From assembly GCF_014256275.1 (NCBI RefSeq), contig NZ_JACCFE010000002.1, forward strand, positions 310,001-374,000: a stretch of 64,000 bases of DNA, read 5' to 3'. The notes under the pieces were generated by a model. The model was not told where the DNA came from. It saw only the letters and a list, made by a program, of their open reading frames with translations, and ran no database searches. The stretch is from Rhodococcus sp. 4CII (lineage in GTDB: Bacteria; Actinomycetota; Actinomycetes; Mycobacteriales; Mycobacteriaceae). The translations under genes were made by a program, and so were the position numbers. Positions 9,397 through 18,259 of the stretch are shown one piece after another; position 1 is the stretch's first letter, and each line of letters begins with the position of its first letter.

Positions 9397-10418
9397 TGCC
9401 ACGAAGCGCTCTCCCTTTCCTCTGGTGTCGCGGCCACTTCGCTCCCCCGAGGCCCCGGATCGGGGTCGCTCCAGAGCTGTTCGAGAACGGACGCAAGCTT
9501 GCCTGCATGATGCGTGTGGGTGCCGTGCTCCGACACGTCGGCGTAGACGACGCGTGCCTGGAACTGTCCGGCGGCGCGGGCGAGGTGTTCACGCTCGCGA
9601 CCCGGCGGCACCGAACCCGAGTCGACCACGACGAAGTCGACGGCCAGTTCGGGTGCGTGTTGGGACAGTACGTGCAGATGACGCTCGGTGGAGAATCCCG
9701 CGGTCTCGCCCGGTTCCGGAGCCAGGTTGAGCACCAGCACCTTCCGCGCCTCGGTGGCGATCAGCGTGTCGAGCAGTTCCGGCACGAGGACGTGCGGAAT
9801 GACGCTCGAGAACCACGATCCGGGCCCGAGGACGACCATGTCGGCGGCCTCGATCGCCCGGACCGCGTCCGGGCACGCGGGCGGGTTGGCCGGCAGCAGC
9901 CGCACCCGGCGCACCTTGCCCGGTGTGGTCGCGACCGCGACCTGCCCGCGGATGCAGCGGCTCACGCGCGGGTCCGCTTCGAGACCCTGCACGTCCGCCT
10001 CGATGTCGAGGGCGATCGGTGACATCGGCAGCACCCGGCCGTCGATCCGCAGCAGGCGCGCGAGTTCGTCCAGGGCGGCAACCGGATCGCCGAGCACCTC
10101 GGTCAGGCCGGCCAGGATGAGGTTGCCCACCGAATGTCCGGCGAGGGCGCCGATTCCGCCGAAGCGGTGCTGGATGGTGTCGGTCCAGTCCTGCACCTCG
10201 GGGTCGTCGGCGGCGAGCGCCGCGAGCGCCATCCGCAGATCGCCCGGCGGGATGACACCGAGTTCTGCGCGCAGCCGTCCCGAGGATCCGCCGTCGTCCG
10301 CGACGGTGACGACGGCCGTGACGTCCCGGCTGAGCCGGCGTGCGGCGCTGAGCGTCGCAAACAGCCCGTGGCCCCCACCGAGCGCGACGATCGCAGGAGG
10401 CACGTGCACCGGCCTCAT
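9393..10418 (-). CDS. yvcK: YvcK/CofD-like protein (gluconeogenesis factor family)
   Basis: The 341-residue protein opens with a glycine-rich nucleotide-binding segment, IVALGGGHGLFATL, and keeps the family motif TVADDGGSSGRLR. YvcK proteins resemble CofD, bind UDP-sugars in Bacillus, and link carbon metabolism to cell-wall synthesis; in mycobacteria the homologue has been tied to growth and virulence. It is joined by ATGA overlaps to rapZ upstream and whiA downstream, the standard actinobacterial trio. The exact biochemical activity is not established by the sequence. Confidence 0.93.
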   Translation of the reverse strand: MRPVHVPPAIVALGGGHGLFATLSAARRLSRDVTAVVTVADDGGSSGRLRAELGVIPPGDLRMALAALAADDPEVQDWTDTIQHRFGGIGALAGHSVGNLILAGLTEVLGDPVAALDELARLLRIDGRVLPMSPIALDIEADVQGLEADPRVSRCIRGQVAVATTPGKVRRVRLLPANPPACPDAVRAIEAADMVVLGPGSWFSSVIPHVLVPELLDTLIATEARKVLVLNLAPEPGETAGFSTERHLHVLSQHAPELAVDFVVVDSGSVPPGREREHLARAAGQFQARVVYADVSEHGTHTHHAGKLASVLEQLWSDPDPGPRGSEVAATPEERESASWQ

Positions 10419-11329
10419 TCGCGCCCCAGATCACGATGGACGACACGCACGTTCAGCCCGGAATCCTTTCCGAGGCGGCGTGCCAACGCCTCCGACATCG
10501 CGACACTCCGATGCTTTCCGCCTGTGCAACCCACCGCGATGGTCATGTAGCGCTTCCCCTCCCGACGATATCCCGCGATCGTCAGATCCAGCAGGTGGTG
10601 ATAGGTGGTGAGGTAGTCCTCGGCACCGTCCTGCGACAACACGTAGTCCCGCACGTCCGCGCTCTGCCCGGTGTGCGGACGCAATTCGGGGATCCAGTGC
10701 GGGTTGGGCAGGAAGCGGACGTCGCAGACGAGATCGGCGTCCATCGGAAGACCGTACTTGAAACCGAACGACTGGACTGTTACCTGCATCGTGCGGTTTT
10801 CCGCGTCGCCGAACGCGTCCTCGATCTTCTGCCGCAACTGGTGTGCGGCGAGGGAGGACGTGTCGATCACCAGGTCGGCGGCGGCCTTCACCTTCGCGAG
10901 CTGATCACGCTCCGCGGCAATGCCCTCGGACAGGGTGCCCTCGGCCCCGCCCCCGGACAGCGGATGACTGCGGCGGACCTGTTCGAACCGCCGGACCAGG
11001 ACCTCGTCGGAGGCGTCGAGGTACAGCACCCGCGTGTGCACGGGTTTGCTCTCCAGTTCGGTGAGGACCCAGCCGAGGTCGCCGGTGAACAACCGGCTGC
11101 GCACGTCGATGACGACGGCGAGCCGCTCGAGCCGGGAGTCGGATTCGAGGCTCAGATCGACCATCCGGGAGATCAGTTCCGGGGGCAGGTTGTCCGCGAC
11201 GTACCACCCGAGGTCCTCGAGAACCTTCGCGGCCGTCTGCAGACCCGCCCCGGAGAGCCCGGTGACGAGAAGGAAGTCCATCGGCCGAACCGTGGATGGA
11301 CGGTCGCTCTGCGCGTGCTGCTCGGTCAC
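10415..11329 (-). CDS. rapZ: RapZ-family nucleotide-binding protein
   Basis: A 304-residue member of the RapZ/YvcJ family. The N-terminal P-loop region reads GLSGAGLQTA at residues 24-33, so the Lys expected in GxxGxGK(S/T) is replaced by Leu30. The C-terminal domain has the strongly conserved FGFKYGLPMDAD and IAVGCTGGKHRSV motifs. In E. coli RapZ is an adaptor that controls glmS through small RNAs; that circuit is not known in actinobacteria, so the target here is unknown. It overlaps uvrC by GTGA and yvcK by ATGA. Confidence 0.92.
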   Translation of the reverse strand: MTEQHAQSDRPSTVRPMDFLLVTGLSGAGLQTAAKVLEDLGWYVADNLPPELISRMVDLSLESDSRLERLAVVIDVRSRLFTGDLGWVLTELESKPVHTRVLYLDASDEVLVRRFEQVRRSHPLSGGGAEGTLSEGIAAERDQLAKVKAAADLVIDTSSLAAHQLRQKIEDAFGDAENRTMQVTVQSFGFKYGLPMDADLVCDVRFLPNPHWIPELRPHTGQSADVRDYVLSQDGAEDYLTTYHHLLDLTIAGYRREGKRYMTIAVGCTGGKHRSVAMSEALARRLGKDSGLNVRVVHRDLGRE

Positions 11330-13464
11330 TCGACACCTGTCCGTTGTGAAGCGCTCTGTGCTGCCGGGTCGTGCTCGGCCGGTCCGTTCCGATCGGGTTC
11401 ATCATCCCCCACCGCCGCGACCCCCGCAGACGGTTCCTCCGCGCCGAGGGCGGTGAGTACCGCCTTCGCCGTGGCCGTTCCGATGCCCGGCACCGCGGTG
11501 ATCTCCTCGACGGAAGCCTGTTTGAGTTTCGCGACGGACCCGAAATGCGTCACCAGGGCCTTGCGCCGGGTATCGCCGAGTCCGCGCACCGAATCGAGCG
11601 CGGACGCCGTCATCCGGCGGGAGCGTTTGCTGCGGTGGAACGTGATCGCGAAGCGGTGGGCCTCGTCACGCACCCGCTGCAGCAGGTACAGCGACTCGCT
11701 GGTGCGCGGGAGGATCACCGGGTCCTCCTCCCCCGGCACCCACACCTCCTCGAGCCGTTTGGCCAGCCCGATCACGGCGACGTCGGTGATGCCCAGTTCG
11801 TCGAGGACCGCCGAGGCCGCCGCGACCTGCGGGGCACCGCCGTCGACGACGAACAGGTTCGGCGGGTACGCGAACCGTCGCGGCCGGCCGGTCTGCGGAT
11901 CGATCGCAGCCTCCGGGGCGAGGTCTCCGCCGTCGCCGCCCGGCCCCGGCTCGGCGTCCGCTCCGGCGGCCTCCGCGCGCAGCACCCCGACGTCGCGGTT
12001 GTGCCGGAGGAACCGCCGCCGGGTGACCTCGGCGATGCTGGCGACGTCGTCGGACCGGCCGTCACCGGCGGCCTCCTTGATCGCGTAGTGCCGGTAGTCG
12101 GACTTGCGGGGCAGACCGTCCTCGAAGACGACGAGCGAGGCCACCACATCGGTGCCCTGCACGTGGCTGATGTCGACGCACTCGATCCGCAGCGGCGCCG
12201 AATCCAGATCGAGGGCCTCCTGAATGCCCTGCAGGGCCGCCGACCGCGACGTGAAGTCGCCGGCGCGGCGCAGCTTGTGCTGTTGCAGCGCCTCCATCGC
12301 GTTGCGCTGCACGGTCTCGGCGAGGGCCTTCTTGTCGCCGCGCTTCGGCACCCGCAGGCGGACCGCGGATCCGCGGAGGCCGCTGAGCCATTCCTGCACC
12401 TGCTCGGGGTCCGGCGGCAGCACGGGCACCAGCACCTCCCGCGGCACACCGCTGGTGCCGGCCTCCTGGTCCGTCGCACCCGACAGCGCCGCCTGCTCAC
12501 CGTAGAACTGGGTGAGGAATTGCTCGACGAGCAGCGGAAGGTCCGATCCGGCCTCGGAATCGACGGTGGCCCAGTCGATGACGTCGCCGGCCTTCTCGAC
12601 CACCCAGCCGCGCTGTCCGCGCACGCGGCCACCGCGGACGTGGAACACCTGGACCGCGGCCTCCAGTTCGTCGGTCGCGAACGCGACGAGGTCGGCGTCG
12701 GTGCCGTCGCCGAGGACGACGGCCTGCTTCTCGAGCGCCCGCCGCAGGGCTCCCACGTCGTCGCGCAGGCGCGCCGCCAGTTCGAAGTCCAGTTCCTCGG
12801 ACGCCTTCTGCATGCGGGCCTCAAGTTCCCGGACGAGCCTGTCGGTGCGTCCGGACAGGAAGTCGCAGAAGTCCTCGACGATCTGGCGGTGCTCCGCCGC
12901 CGACACCCGTCCGACGCACGGCGCGGAACACTTGTCGATGTAGCCGAGCAGGCAGGGACGGCCGATCTGGTTGTGCCGCTTGAACACCCCGGCCGAGCAG
13001 GTGCGGGCCGGGAACACCCGCAGCAGCAGGTCGAGGGTCTCGCGGATGGCCCATGCGTGCGAGTAGGGGCCGAAGTAGCGGACCCCCTTGCGCCGGGGTC
13101 CGCGGTAGACGAACAGCCGGGGATATTCCTCGTTCAGGGTGACGGCGAGAACCGGGTACGTCTTGTCGTCGCGGTAGCGGACGTTGAAGCGCGGATCGAA
13201 TTCCTTGATCCAGTTGTACTCGAGCTGGAGCGCCTCGACCTCGGTGCTGACCACGGTCCACTCGACGCTGCCGGCCGTGGTCACCATCTGGCGGGTACGG
13301 GGGTGCAGCGTCGAGACGTCGGCGAAATAGGAATTCAGCCGTGAACGGAGGCTCTTCGCCTTCCCGACGTAGATGACCCGGCCGTGCGGATCGCGGAACT
13401 TGTACACCCCCGGGTCGACCGGAATGGTTCCGGTCGCGGGGCGATATGTCGAAGGATCGGGCAC
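11326..13464 (-). CDS. uvrC: excinuclease ABC subunit C
   Basis: The 712-residue endonuclease makes both incisions in UvrABC nucleotide excision repair. The N-terminal GIY-YIG nuclease (GVYKFRD...VIYVGKAKSLRSRL) is followed by a UVR interaction motif (ELDFELAARLRDDV), the RNase H-like C-terminal nuclease (CVDISHVQGTDVV, VVDGGAPQV) and tandem helix-hairpin-helix motifs. The start MPDPSTYRP matches the start I recall in mycobacteria. The GTG at 13464 has no spaced ribosome binding site, but TAACGT lies six bases upstream, suggesting a leaderless transcript. It heads the uvrC-rapZ-yvcK-whiA chain. Confidence 0.96.
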   Translation of the reverse strand: MPDPSTYRPATGTIPVDPGVYKFRDPHGRVIYVGKAKSLRSRLNSYFADVSTLHPRTRQMVTTAGSVEWTVVSTEVEALQLEYNWIKEFDPRFNVRYRDDKTYPVLAVTLNEEYPRLFVYRGPRRKGVRYFGPYSHAWAIRETLDLLLRVFPARTCSAGVFKRHNQIGRPCLLGYIDKCSAPCVGRVSAAEHRQIVEDFCDFLSGRTDRLVRELEARMQKASEELDFELAARLRDDVGALRRALEKQAVVLGDGTDADLVAFATDELEAAVQVFHVRGGRVRGQRGWVVEKAGDVIDWATVDSEAGSDLPLLVEQFLTQFYGEQAALSGATDQEAGTSGVPREVLVPVLPPDPEQVQEWLSGLRGSAVRLRVPKRGDKKALAETVQRNAMEALQQHKLRRAGDFTSRSAALQGIQEALDLDSAPLRIECVDISHVQGTDVVASLVVFEDGLPRKSDYRHYAIKEAAGDGRSDDVASIAEVTRRRFLRHNRDVGVLRAEAAGADAEPGPGGDGGDLAPEAAIDPQTGRPRRFAYPPNLFVVDGGAPQVAAASAVLDELGITDVAVIGLAKRLEEVWVPGEEDPVILPRTSESLYLLQRVRDEAHRFAITFHRSKRSRRMTASALDSVRGLGDTRRKALVTHFGSVAKLKQASVEEITAVPGIGTATAKAVLTALGAEEPSAGVAAVGDDEPDRNGPAEHDPAAQSASQRTGVE

Positions 13465-13470
13465 CCCTCC

Positions 13471-13476
13471 ACGTTA
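13471..13476 (-). promoter_or_regulatory. uvrC: -10 element for a leaderless uvrC transcript
   Basis: TAACGT (TANNNT) ends six bases before the uvrC GTG, the spacing that puts transcription start on the start codon. The GGAGGG between them touches the start codon and is too close to act as a normal ribosome binding site. Confidence 0.5.
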
Positions 13477-13531
13477 GTCGGCGCCACCGACCAACCCCGC
13501 ATCCGTCACACCGCGCCGGGCCGGGCCCCGG

Positions 13532-13984
13532 TCAGGACCGCGCGTACTCCGACGCGAGTGCACGGAACCGCTCGACCGCCGCGACGGCGTACTCGCGATC
13601 GTTCGACTGGATGGCCATCGCGGCCAGGTACTCGTCGTCGGGCAGCTCGATCCGCGCCCACGCGGCACCGTCCGGGAAGGACAACCCCTCGTAGAGGTCC
13701 CAGTCGACGATGCGTTCCCCGAGCACGTTGCGCACGGCGATGCCGCGAGGCCCGACGCGCAGCCGCGGCCGGGTCAGCAGCAGCACGGCCGCCGCGAGGA
13801 GGCACCCGATGCCGGCGAACGCCAGCTGGTCGGCGAGACGGAAGTACACGCCCGTCGAATCACCGCGCAGCAGGATGGCAAACGTCACGTGCACGACGAC
13901 GAGGAAGATGGCCACCCCGATCGCGTAGCGACGCGACTTGCGGGGTGTCGCGACGAGCGTCCACTCGGATTCGGGGGTGGTCAT
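13532..13984 (-). CDS. PH-domain membrane protein, Rv1417-like
   Basis: A 150-residue protein with two hydrophobic helices (about residues 22-40 and 52-70) followed by a small bacterial PH-like domain (LRVGPRGIAVRNVLGERIVDWDLYEGL...). Proteins of this type occur next to ribH in mycobacteria and rhodococci; their function is unknown. The start lies 13 bases after the ribH stop, so it is probably the last gene of the riboflavin operon. It has no residues suggesting enzymatic activity. A role as a membrane-associated accessory factor is possible but not shown. Confidence 0.8.
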   Translation of the reverse strand: MTTPESEWTLVATPRKSRRYAIGVAIFLVVVHVTFAILLRGDSTGVYFRLADQLAFAGIGCLLAAAVLLLTRPRLRVGPRGIAVRNVLGERIVDWDLYEGLSFPDGAAWARIELPDDEYLAAMAIQSNDREYAVAAVERFRALASEYARS

Positions 13985-13997
13985 GGGCGGATCCGGA

Positions 13998-14489
13998 TCA
14001 TGCGAAGGACTCCTCGGCGCGGCGCAGTCGCGCCAGTGTGACAGCGGTGTCGAGCGCGGCCGCGCACGCCTGACCGCCCTTGTCCTCGGCGGAGCCGGGC
14101 AGGCCGCTGCGGTCGATCGCCTGCTGCTCGGTGTCCGTGGTGAGCACGCCGTTCCCGACCGGGGTGCTCTCGTCGAGCGACACCCGCGTCAGACCGGCCG
14201 TGACGGCGTCGCAGACGTACTCGAAGTGCGGCGTCCCGCCGCGGATCACGACACCGAGCGCGACGACGGCGTCGTGGGTGCGGGCCAGCGCCTGCGCCAC
14301 CACCGGAAGCTCGATGGCACCGGCGACCCGGACCAGCGTGACGTTCTTCACGTCCGCCTCGTCCGCAACCCGCTGCGCGCCGGCGATCAGCGCCTCGGAG
14401 ATCTTCGGGTGCCAGCTGCCGGCGACGATGGCGAGCCTGAGGTCGCCCGCCTCACCGAGCTGCAGGTCGGGCAGTCCCTCACCGCTCAC
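13998..14489 (-). CDS. ribH: 6,7-dimethyl-8-ribityllumazine synthase
   Basis: The 163-residue enzyme condenses 5-amino-6-ribitylaminouracil with 3,4-dihydroxy-2-butanone 4-phosphate, the penultimate step of riboflavin synthesis. Substrate-binding GSWHP lies at residues 24-28 and GVVIRGGTPHFEYV carries the catalytic His88. The reading frame runs on far upstream into ribBA; I choose the GTG at 14489 because its GTGA overlaps the ribBA stop and gives the family length. The protein normally forms pentamers or a 60-subunit shell. Confidence 0.96.
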   Translation of the reverse strand: MSGEGLPDLQLGEAGDLRLAIVAGSWHPKISEALIAGAQRVADEADVKNVTLVRVAGAIELPVVAQALARTHDAVVALGVVIRGGTPHFEYVCDAVTAGLTRVSLDESTPVGNGVLTTDTEQQAIDRSGLPGSAEDKGGQACAAALDTAVTLARLRRAEESFA

Positions 14490-15739
14490 AGCATCTCTCC
14501 CGCTTCGAAGTCGTCGAGCCCGATCAGGTCGTGGCCCATACGGTCCCGCTTCGTGCGCAGGTAAGTCAGGTTCTCGGCGTTCGCGCGCAGCGGCATCGAC
14601 ACCCGCTCGGTGATCTGCAGCCCGTAGCCGTCCAGGCCGACCCGCTTGGCCGGATTGTTGGTGAGCAGACGCATCGACGAGATGCCCAGATCCACCAGGA
14701 TCTGCGCGCCGATGCCGTAGTCGCGGGCGTCGGCGGGCAGACCGAGTTCGAGGTTGGCGTCGACGGTATCCGAACCCGCGTCCTGCAACTGGTAGGCCTG
14801 CAGCTTGTGCATCAGCCCGATGCCGCGGCCCTCGTGCCCGCGCATGTAGAGGACCACCCCGCGGCCCTCCTGCGCGACCATGTCCAGGGCCGCGTCGAGC
14901 TGCGGACCGCAGTCGCAGCGCAGCGAACCGAAGACGTCGCCGGTCAGGCATTCGGAGTGCACCCGCACCAGCACGTCGCTGCCGTCGCCGTCCGGTCCCG
15001 GCAGATCACCGCGCACCAGCGCCACGTGTTCCACGTCGTCGTAGATGCTCCGGTACCCGACCGCCGTGAACTCGCCGTGCCGGGTGGGGATGCGCGCGGA
15101 CGCGACCCGCTCCACGTGCTTCTCGTGCTTGCGGCGCCACGCGATGAGGTCGGCGATCGAGATCAGCGCGAGGTTGTGGTCGTCGGCGAAGACCCGCAGC
15201 TCGTCGGTCTGGGCCATGTGGCCCTCGTCCTTCTGGCTGACGATCTCGCAGATCACGCCGGCCGGCCGCAGATCGGCCATCCGGGCCAGGTCCACCGCGG
15301 CCTCGGTGTGGCCGGGGCGGCGCAGCACGCCGCCCTCCTTCGCGCGCAACGGCACCACGTGACCGGGGCGGGTGAAGTCCTGGGCGCCGCTGGACGGATC
15401 GGCCAGCAACCGCATGGTCGCGGCGCGGTCGGATGCGGAGATCCCGGTGCCGATGCCCTCACGGGCGTCGACGGTCACGGTGTACGCGGTGCCGTGCTTG
15501 TCCTGATTGGTGGCGTACATCGGGGGCAGGCCGAGGCGGTCGCAGTCGGCCCCGTCGAGCGGCACACAGAGATAGCCGGACGTGTATCGAACCATGAAGG
15601 CCACCAACTCCGGGGTGGCCTTCTCCGCGGCGAAGATGAGGTCACCCTCGTTCTCGCGGTCTTCGTCGTCGACGACGACGACAGCCTTGCCTGCGGCGAT
15701 ATCCGCAACGGCGCGCTCGATACTGTCGAACCTGGTCAC
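14486..15739 (-). CDS. ribBA: bifunctional DHBP synthase / GTP cyclohydrolase II
   Basis: This 417-residue fusion supplies both precursors of riboflavin. The N-terminal half makes 3,4-dihydroxy-2-butanone 4-phosphate (acidic motif DDEDRENEGDL at residues 24-34). The C-terminal half is GTP cyclohydrolase II with the zinc-binding CLTGDVFGSLRCDCG and the MRGHEGRGIGL motif. The frame has a TTG start at 15754, but the GTG at 15739 has GGAG nine bases upstream and matches the family start MTRFDSIE, so I use it. It overlaps ribH by four bases. Confidence 0.96.
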   Translation of the reverse strand: MTRFDSIERAVADIAAGKAVVVVDDEDRENEGDLIFAAEKATPELVAFMVRYTSGYLCVPLDGADCDRLGLPPMYATNQDKHGTAYTVTVDAREGIGTGISASDRAATMRLLADPSSGAQDFTRPGHVVPLRAKEGGVLRRPGHTEAAVDLARMADLRPAGVICEIVSQKDEGHMAQTDELRVFADDHNLALISIADLIAWRRKHEKHVERVASARIPTRHGEFTAVGYRSIYDDVEHVALVRGDLPGPDGDGSDVLVRVHSECLTGDVFGSLRCDCGPQLDAALDMVAQEGRGVVLYMRGHEGRGIGLMHKLQAYQLQDAGSDTVDANLELGLPADARDYGIGAQILVDLGISSMRLLTNNPAKRVGLDGYGLQITERVSMPLRANAENLTYLRTKRDRMGHDLIGLDDFEAGEML

Positions 15740-15819
15740 GTGCTCGGTCTCCAAAGTCTTGACTGACGCATCTTCGAATACAACGGATGCATCCGTGGGA
15801 TGCTCCTCAACAGTACGAC

Positions 15820-16428
15820 TCAGCGGCCGGCCGCTTGCAGCCGCTCCACATACTTCGCGATCACGTCGACCTCGAGATTGACCGGTGTGCCGACGGTCGC
15901 CGCCCCGAGCGTGGTCAGTTGCAGGGTGGTCGGGATGAGTGAGATCTCGAAGAATTCCTCGCCACGTTCCCCGCCCAGCGCCGACACGGTCAGCGACACA
16001 CCGTCGACGGTGATCGATCCCTTCTCGACGACGTACCGGGAGATGGCGTCGGGCAGCGCGATGCGCACGACCTCCCAGTTCTCGGACGGGCTGCGGCTGA
16101 TGATGTGCCCGGTGCCGTCGACGTGGCCTTGGACGAGGTGGCCGCCGAGGCGGCTGTTCAGGGCGGCGGCCCGCTCCAGGTTGACGCGGCTGCCCACGTC
16201 GATCTTCTGCAGGCTCGACCGGTTCAGCGTCTCCTGCATCACGTCGGCCGTGAAGGAGCCGTCGGCGAGCACCTCCACGACGGTCAGGCAGACACCGTTC
16301 ACCGCGATCGAATCACCGTGCGACGCATCGGAAGTCACCACCGGACCGCGCACGGTGAACCGTGCGGCGTCGGCCAGTTCTTCCTTGGCGACGACCTCAC
16401 CCAATTCTTCGACGATCCCGGTGAACAC
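15820..16428 (-). CDS. ribE: riboflavin synthase, alpha chain
   Basis: A 202-residue protein with the typical N-terminus MFTGIVEE and two lumazine-binding repeats (first with SHGDSIAVNGVCLTV, second with HLVQGHVDGTG and VDGVSLTV). It dismutates two molecules of dimethylribityllumazine to riboflavin and recycled pyrimidine. The GTG start has a GGAGAAG site upstream and lies 11 bases after the ribD stop. An 80-base gap to ribBA shows no recognisable FMN riboswitch. It is the usual trimer-forming enzyme, with normal length. Confidence 0.96.
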   Translation of the reverse strand: MFTGIVEELGEVVAKEELADAARFTVRGPVVTSDASHGDSIAVNGVCLTVVEVLADGSFTADVMQETLNRSSLQKIDVGSRVNLERAAALNSRLGGHLVQGHVDGTGHIISRSPSENWEVVRIALPDAISRYVVEKGSITVDGVSLTVSALGGERGEEFFEISLIPTTLQLTTLGAATVGTPVNLEVDVIAKYVERLQAAGR

Positions 16429-16439
16429 TGTGGCTTCTC

Positions 16440-17504
16440 CTACGTTCGGTGGCTGTCAGGGTTTTCGGACACTGCTGGAACCAGACTCAACAACAGATCG
16501 GGGCCGATTGTTTCGACCGACTCGTGACGGAACCGCAGCGCGCCCTCGATCGACTGCACTCCGGCGTCCGAGACCGCGGCGGCGCCCGCTCCGAGCACCA
16601 GCGGGGCGAGATACGCCTGGATGCGGTCGACCCGGCCCGCGGCGAGGAACGCGCCCGCCAGCCGGGGTCCGCCCTCGAGCAGCACGTCCGTGTACTCGGC
16701 GAGTGCGGCGAGGACCTCGTCCACGTCGTGGGTACGCAGCAGCAGGGTGGGCGCCGAGTCGTCGAGGACCCGGGCGTCCGGCGGGATGTCACCGAGCCCG
16801 ACGACGACGCGGACCGGCTGATGCGCGGCGAGCGAACCGTCGGGCATCCGGGCCGTGAGCCGGGGGTCGTCGGCCAGCACCGTTCCCGTGCCGACGACGA
16901 TCGCGTCCAGTTTCGCCCGCTCGGCGTGGACGCGCTCGCGGGCCTCGGGACCGGTGATCCACTGGCTGGTGCCGTCCGCGGCCGAGCTGCGGCCGTCGAG
17001 CGTGGCCGCATACTTCCAGGTCACGTGCGGACGTCCGGTGCGCTGCCGGTGCAGCCACGCCCGCAGCGGGCCGCGTTCGACGTCCTGCGCCCGCAGACCC
17101 GACGACACCTCGACACCCGCCGAGACGAGGGTTTCCGCGCCGCCCGCGGCCTCCGGGTTGGGATCGCCCACCGCGTAGTGCACCGCGACCACGCCCGCAT
17201 CGAGGAGCGCCTGCGAGCAGGGCCCGGTCCGGCCGTGGTGGTTGCACGGTTCCAGCGTGACGACGGCGGTGCCGCCGCGGGCGGCGTCACCCGCCTCCCG
17301 CAGCGCGACTATCTCGGCGTGGGGACCGCCGGGCGGCTGCGTCATCCCGACGCCGGCGATACGTCCGGCGACATCGAGGACCACGGCGCCGACCGCCGGA
17401 TTCGGGCTGGTGAACCCGCGCGCCGATTCCGCGGCGCCGATGGCGATCTGCATCGCGGCGTCGAGGTCCGCGGCCGAATTCTCGTGTCGCACGTGGGAGT
17501 TCAC
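16440..17504 (-). CDS. ribD: bifunctional riboflavin deaminase-reductase RibD
   Basis: The 354-residue enzyme deaminates and then reduces the pyrimidine intermediate of riboflavin synthesis. The N-terminal cytidine-deaminase-like domain has the zinc ligands His62 (PHAE, with catalytic Glu64), Cys87 and Cys96 in EPCNHHGRTGPC; the common GRTPPC is GRTGPC here, which should be tolerated. The C-terminal RibD reductase domain begins near residue 155 (TWKYAATLDGRSSA) and includes LLEGGPRLAGAF. It starts 13 bases after the rpe stop and precedes ribE closely. Confidence 0.95.
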   Translation of the reverse strand: MNSHVRHENSAADLDAAMQIAIGAAESARGFTSPNPAVGAVVLDVAGRIAGVGMTQPPGGPHAEIVALREAGDAARGGTAVVTLEPCNHHGRTGPCSQALLDAGVVAVHYAVGDPNPEAAGGAETLVSAGVEVSSGLRAQDVERGPLRAWLHRQRTGRPHVTWKYAATLDGRSSAADGTSQWITGPEARERVHAERAKLDAIVVGTGTVLADDPRLTARMPDGSLAAHQPVRVVVGLGDIPPDARVLDDSAPTLLLRTHDVDEVLAALAEYTDVLLEGGPRLAGAFLAAGRVDRIQAYLAPLVLGAGAAAVSDAGVQSIEGALRFRHESVETIGPDLLLSLVPAVSENPDSHRT

Positions 17505-17517
17505 GGTGGGGCCGGTG

Positions 17518-18201
17518 CTACCGCGACAGGGTCAGGTGCGGCGACGCCTTGGCGGCGCTGGCGCGCAGGGCGCGCACGGCCTCCGCGGGGTCGCCGGTGC
17601 CGTAGACCGCGGAACCGGCGACGAAGCAGTCGACCCCGGCCTCGGCGGCGGCCTCGACGGTGTCGGTGTTGATGCCGCCGTCGATCTCCACCACCAGCGT
17701 CAGCTCACCGGAGTCGACGAGCCGGCGCACGGCCTTCGCCTTCGACAGGACCTCAGGGATGAACGACTGCCCACCGAAACCGGGCTCCACGCTCATCACC
17801 AGGAGGGTGTCGAAGTCCTTCAAGATCTCCAGGTACGGCTCGATCGGGGTGCCGGGCTTGACACTGAGACCGGCCTTCGCCCCGGCGGCGCGGATGTCCC
17901 GGGCCACGGCCCGGGGGTCGTCGGTGGCCTCCGCGTGGAACGTGACGTTGTGGGCGCCCGCCTCCGCGTACGGCGGCGCCCAGCGGCCGGGATCGTCGAT
18001 CATGAGATGGCAGTCGAGCGGGATGTCCGTCGCCGCGAGCAGGCTCTTCACGACGGGAAGGCCGAGCGTCAGGTTGGGCACGAAATGTGCGTCCATCACG
18101 TCGACGTGCAGCCAGTCGGCGCCGGCGACGGCGGCCGCTTCCTCGGCGAGACGCGCGAAATCGGCAGAGAGAATGGACGGTGCGATCATCGGGGTTGCCA
18201 C
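17518..18201 (-). CDS. rpe: ribulose-phosphate 3-epimerase
   Basis: The 227-residue TIM-barrel epimerase converts ribulose 5-phosphate to xylulose 5-phosphate. Motifs are IAPSILSADFA, HVDVMDAHFVPN and CHLMID (metal-binding His and Asp), MSVEPGFGGQ, and EIDGGIN. The long open frame continues upstream to 18321, but the protein should begin near MATPMIAPSIL. I take the GTG at 18201 because TAAACT, a good -10 hexamer, ends seven bases upstream, as expected for a leaderless transcript; the ATG at 18189 is the alternative. It leads into ribD, so pentose phosphate flux and riboflavin synthesis share a transcript. Confidence 0.95.
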   Translation of the reverse strand: MATPMIAPSILSADFARLAEEAAAVAGADWLHVDVMDAHFVPNLTLGLPVVKSLLAATDIPLDCHLMIDDPGRWAPPYAEAGAHNVTFHAEATDDPRAVARDIRAAGAKAGLSVKPGTPIEPYLEILKDFDTLLVMSVEPGFGGQSFIPEVLSKAKAVRRLVDSGELTLVVEIDGGINTDTVEAAAEAGVDCFVAGSAVYGTGDPAEAVRALRASAAKASPHLTLSR

Positions 18202-18208
18202 GCGCCGG

Positions 18209-18214
18209 AGTTTA
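18209..18214 (-). promoter_or_regulatory. rpe: -10 element for a leaderless rpe transcript
   Basis: TAAACT (TANNNT) lies seven bases before the rpe GTG, and no ribosome binding site is present. It lies in a 58-base divergent gap that must also serve the MmcQ/YjbR gene, where CATACT sits six bases before that gene's ATG. Confidence 0.45.
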
Positions 18215-18259
18215 GTCGTATGCGGGTGCGGGCCCGCTCGCGCGGTCCATACTGGGCGC

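Noticed and set aside
15740..15819. FMN riboswitch in the riboflavin cluster
   Set aside because: The gap is only 80 bases and lacks the conserved six-helix RFN pattern; other rib gaps are shorter.
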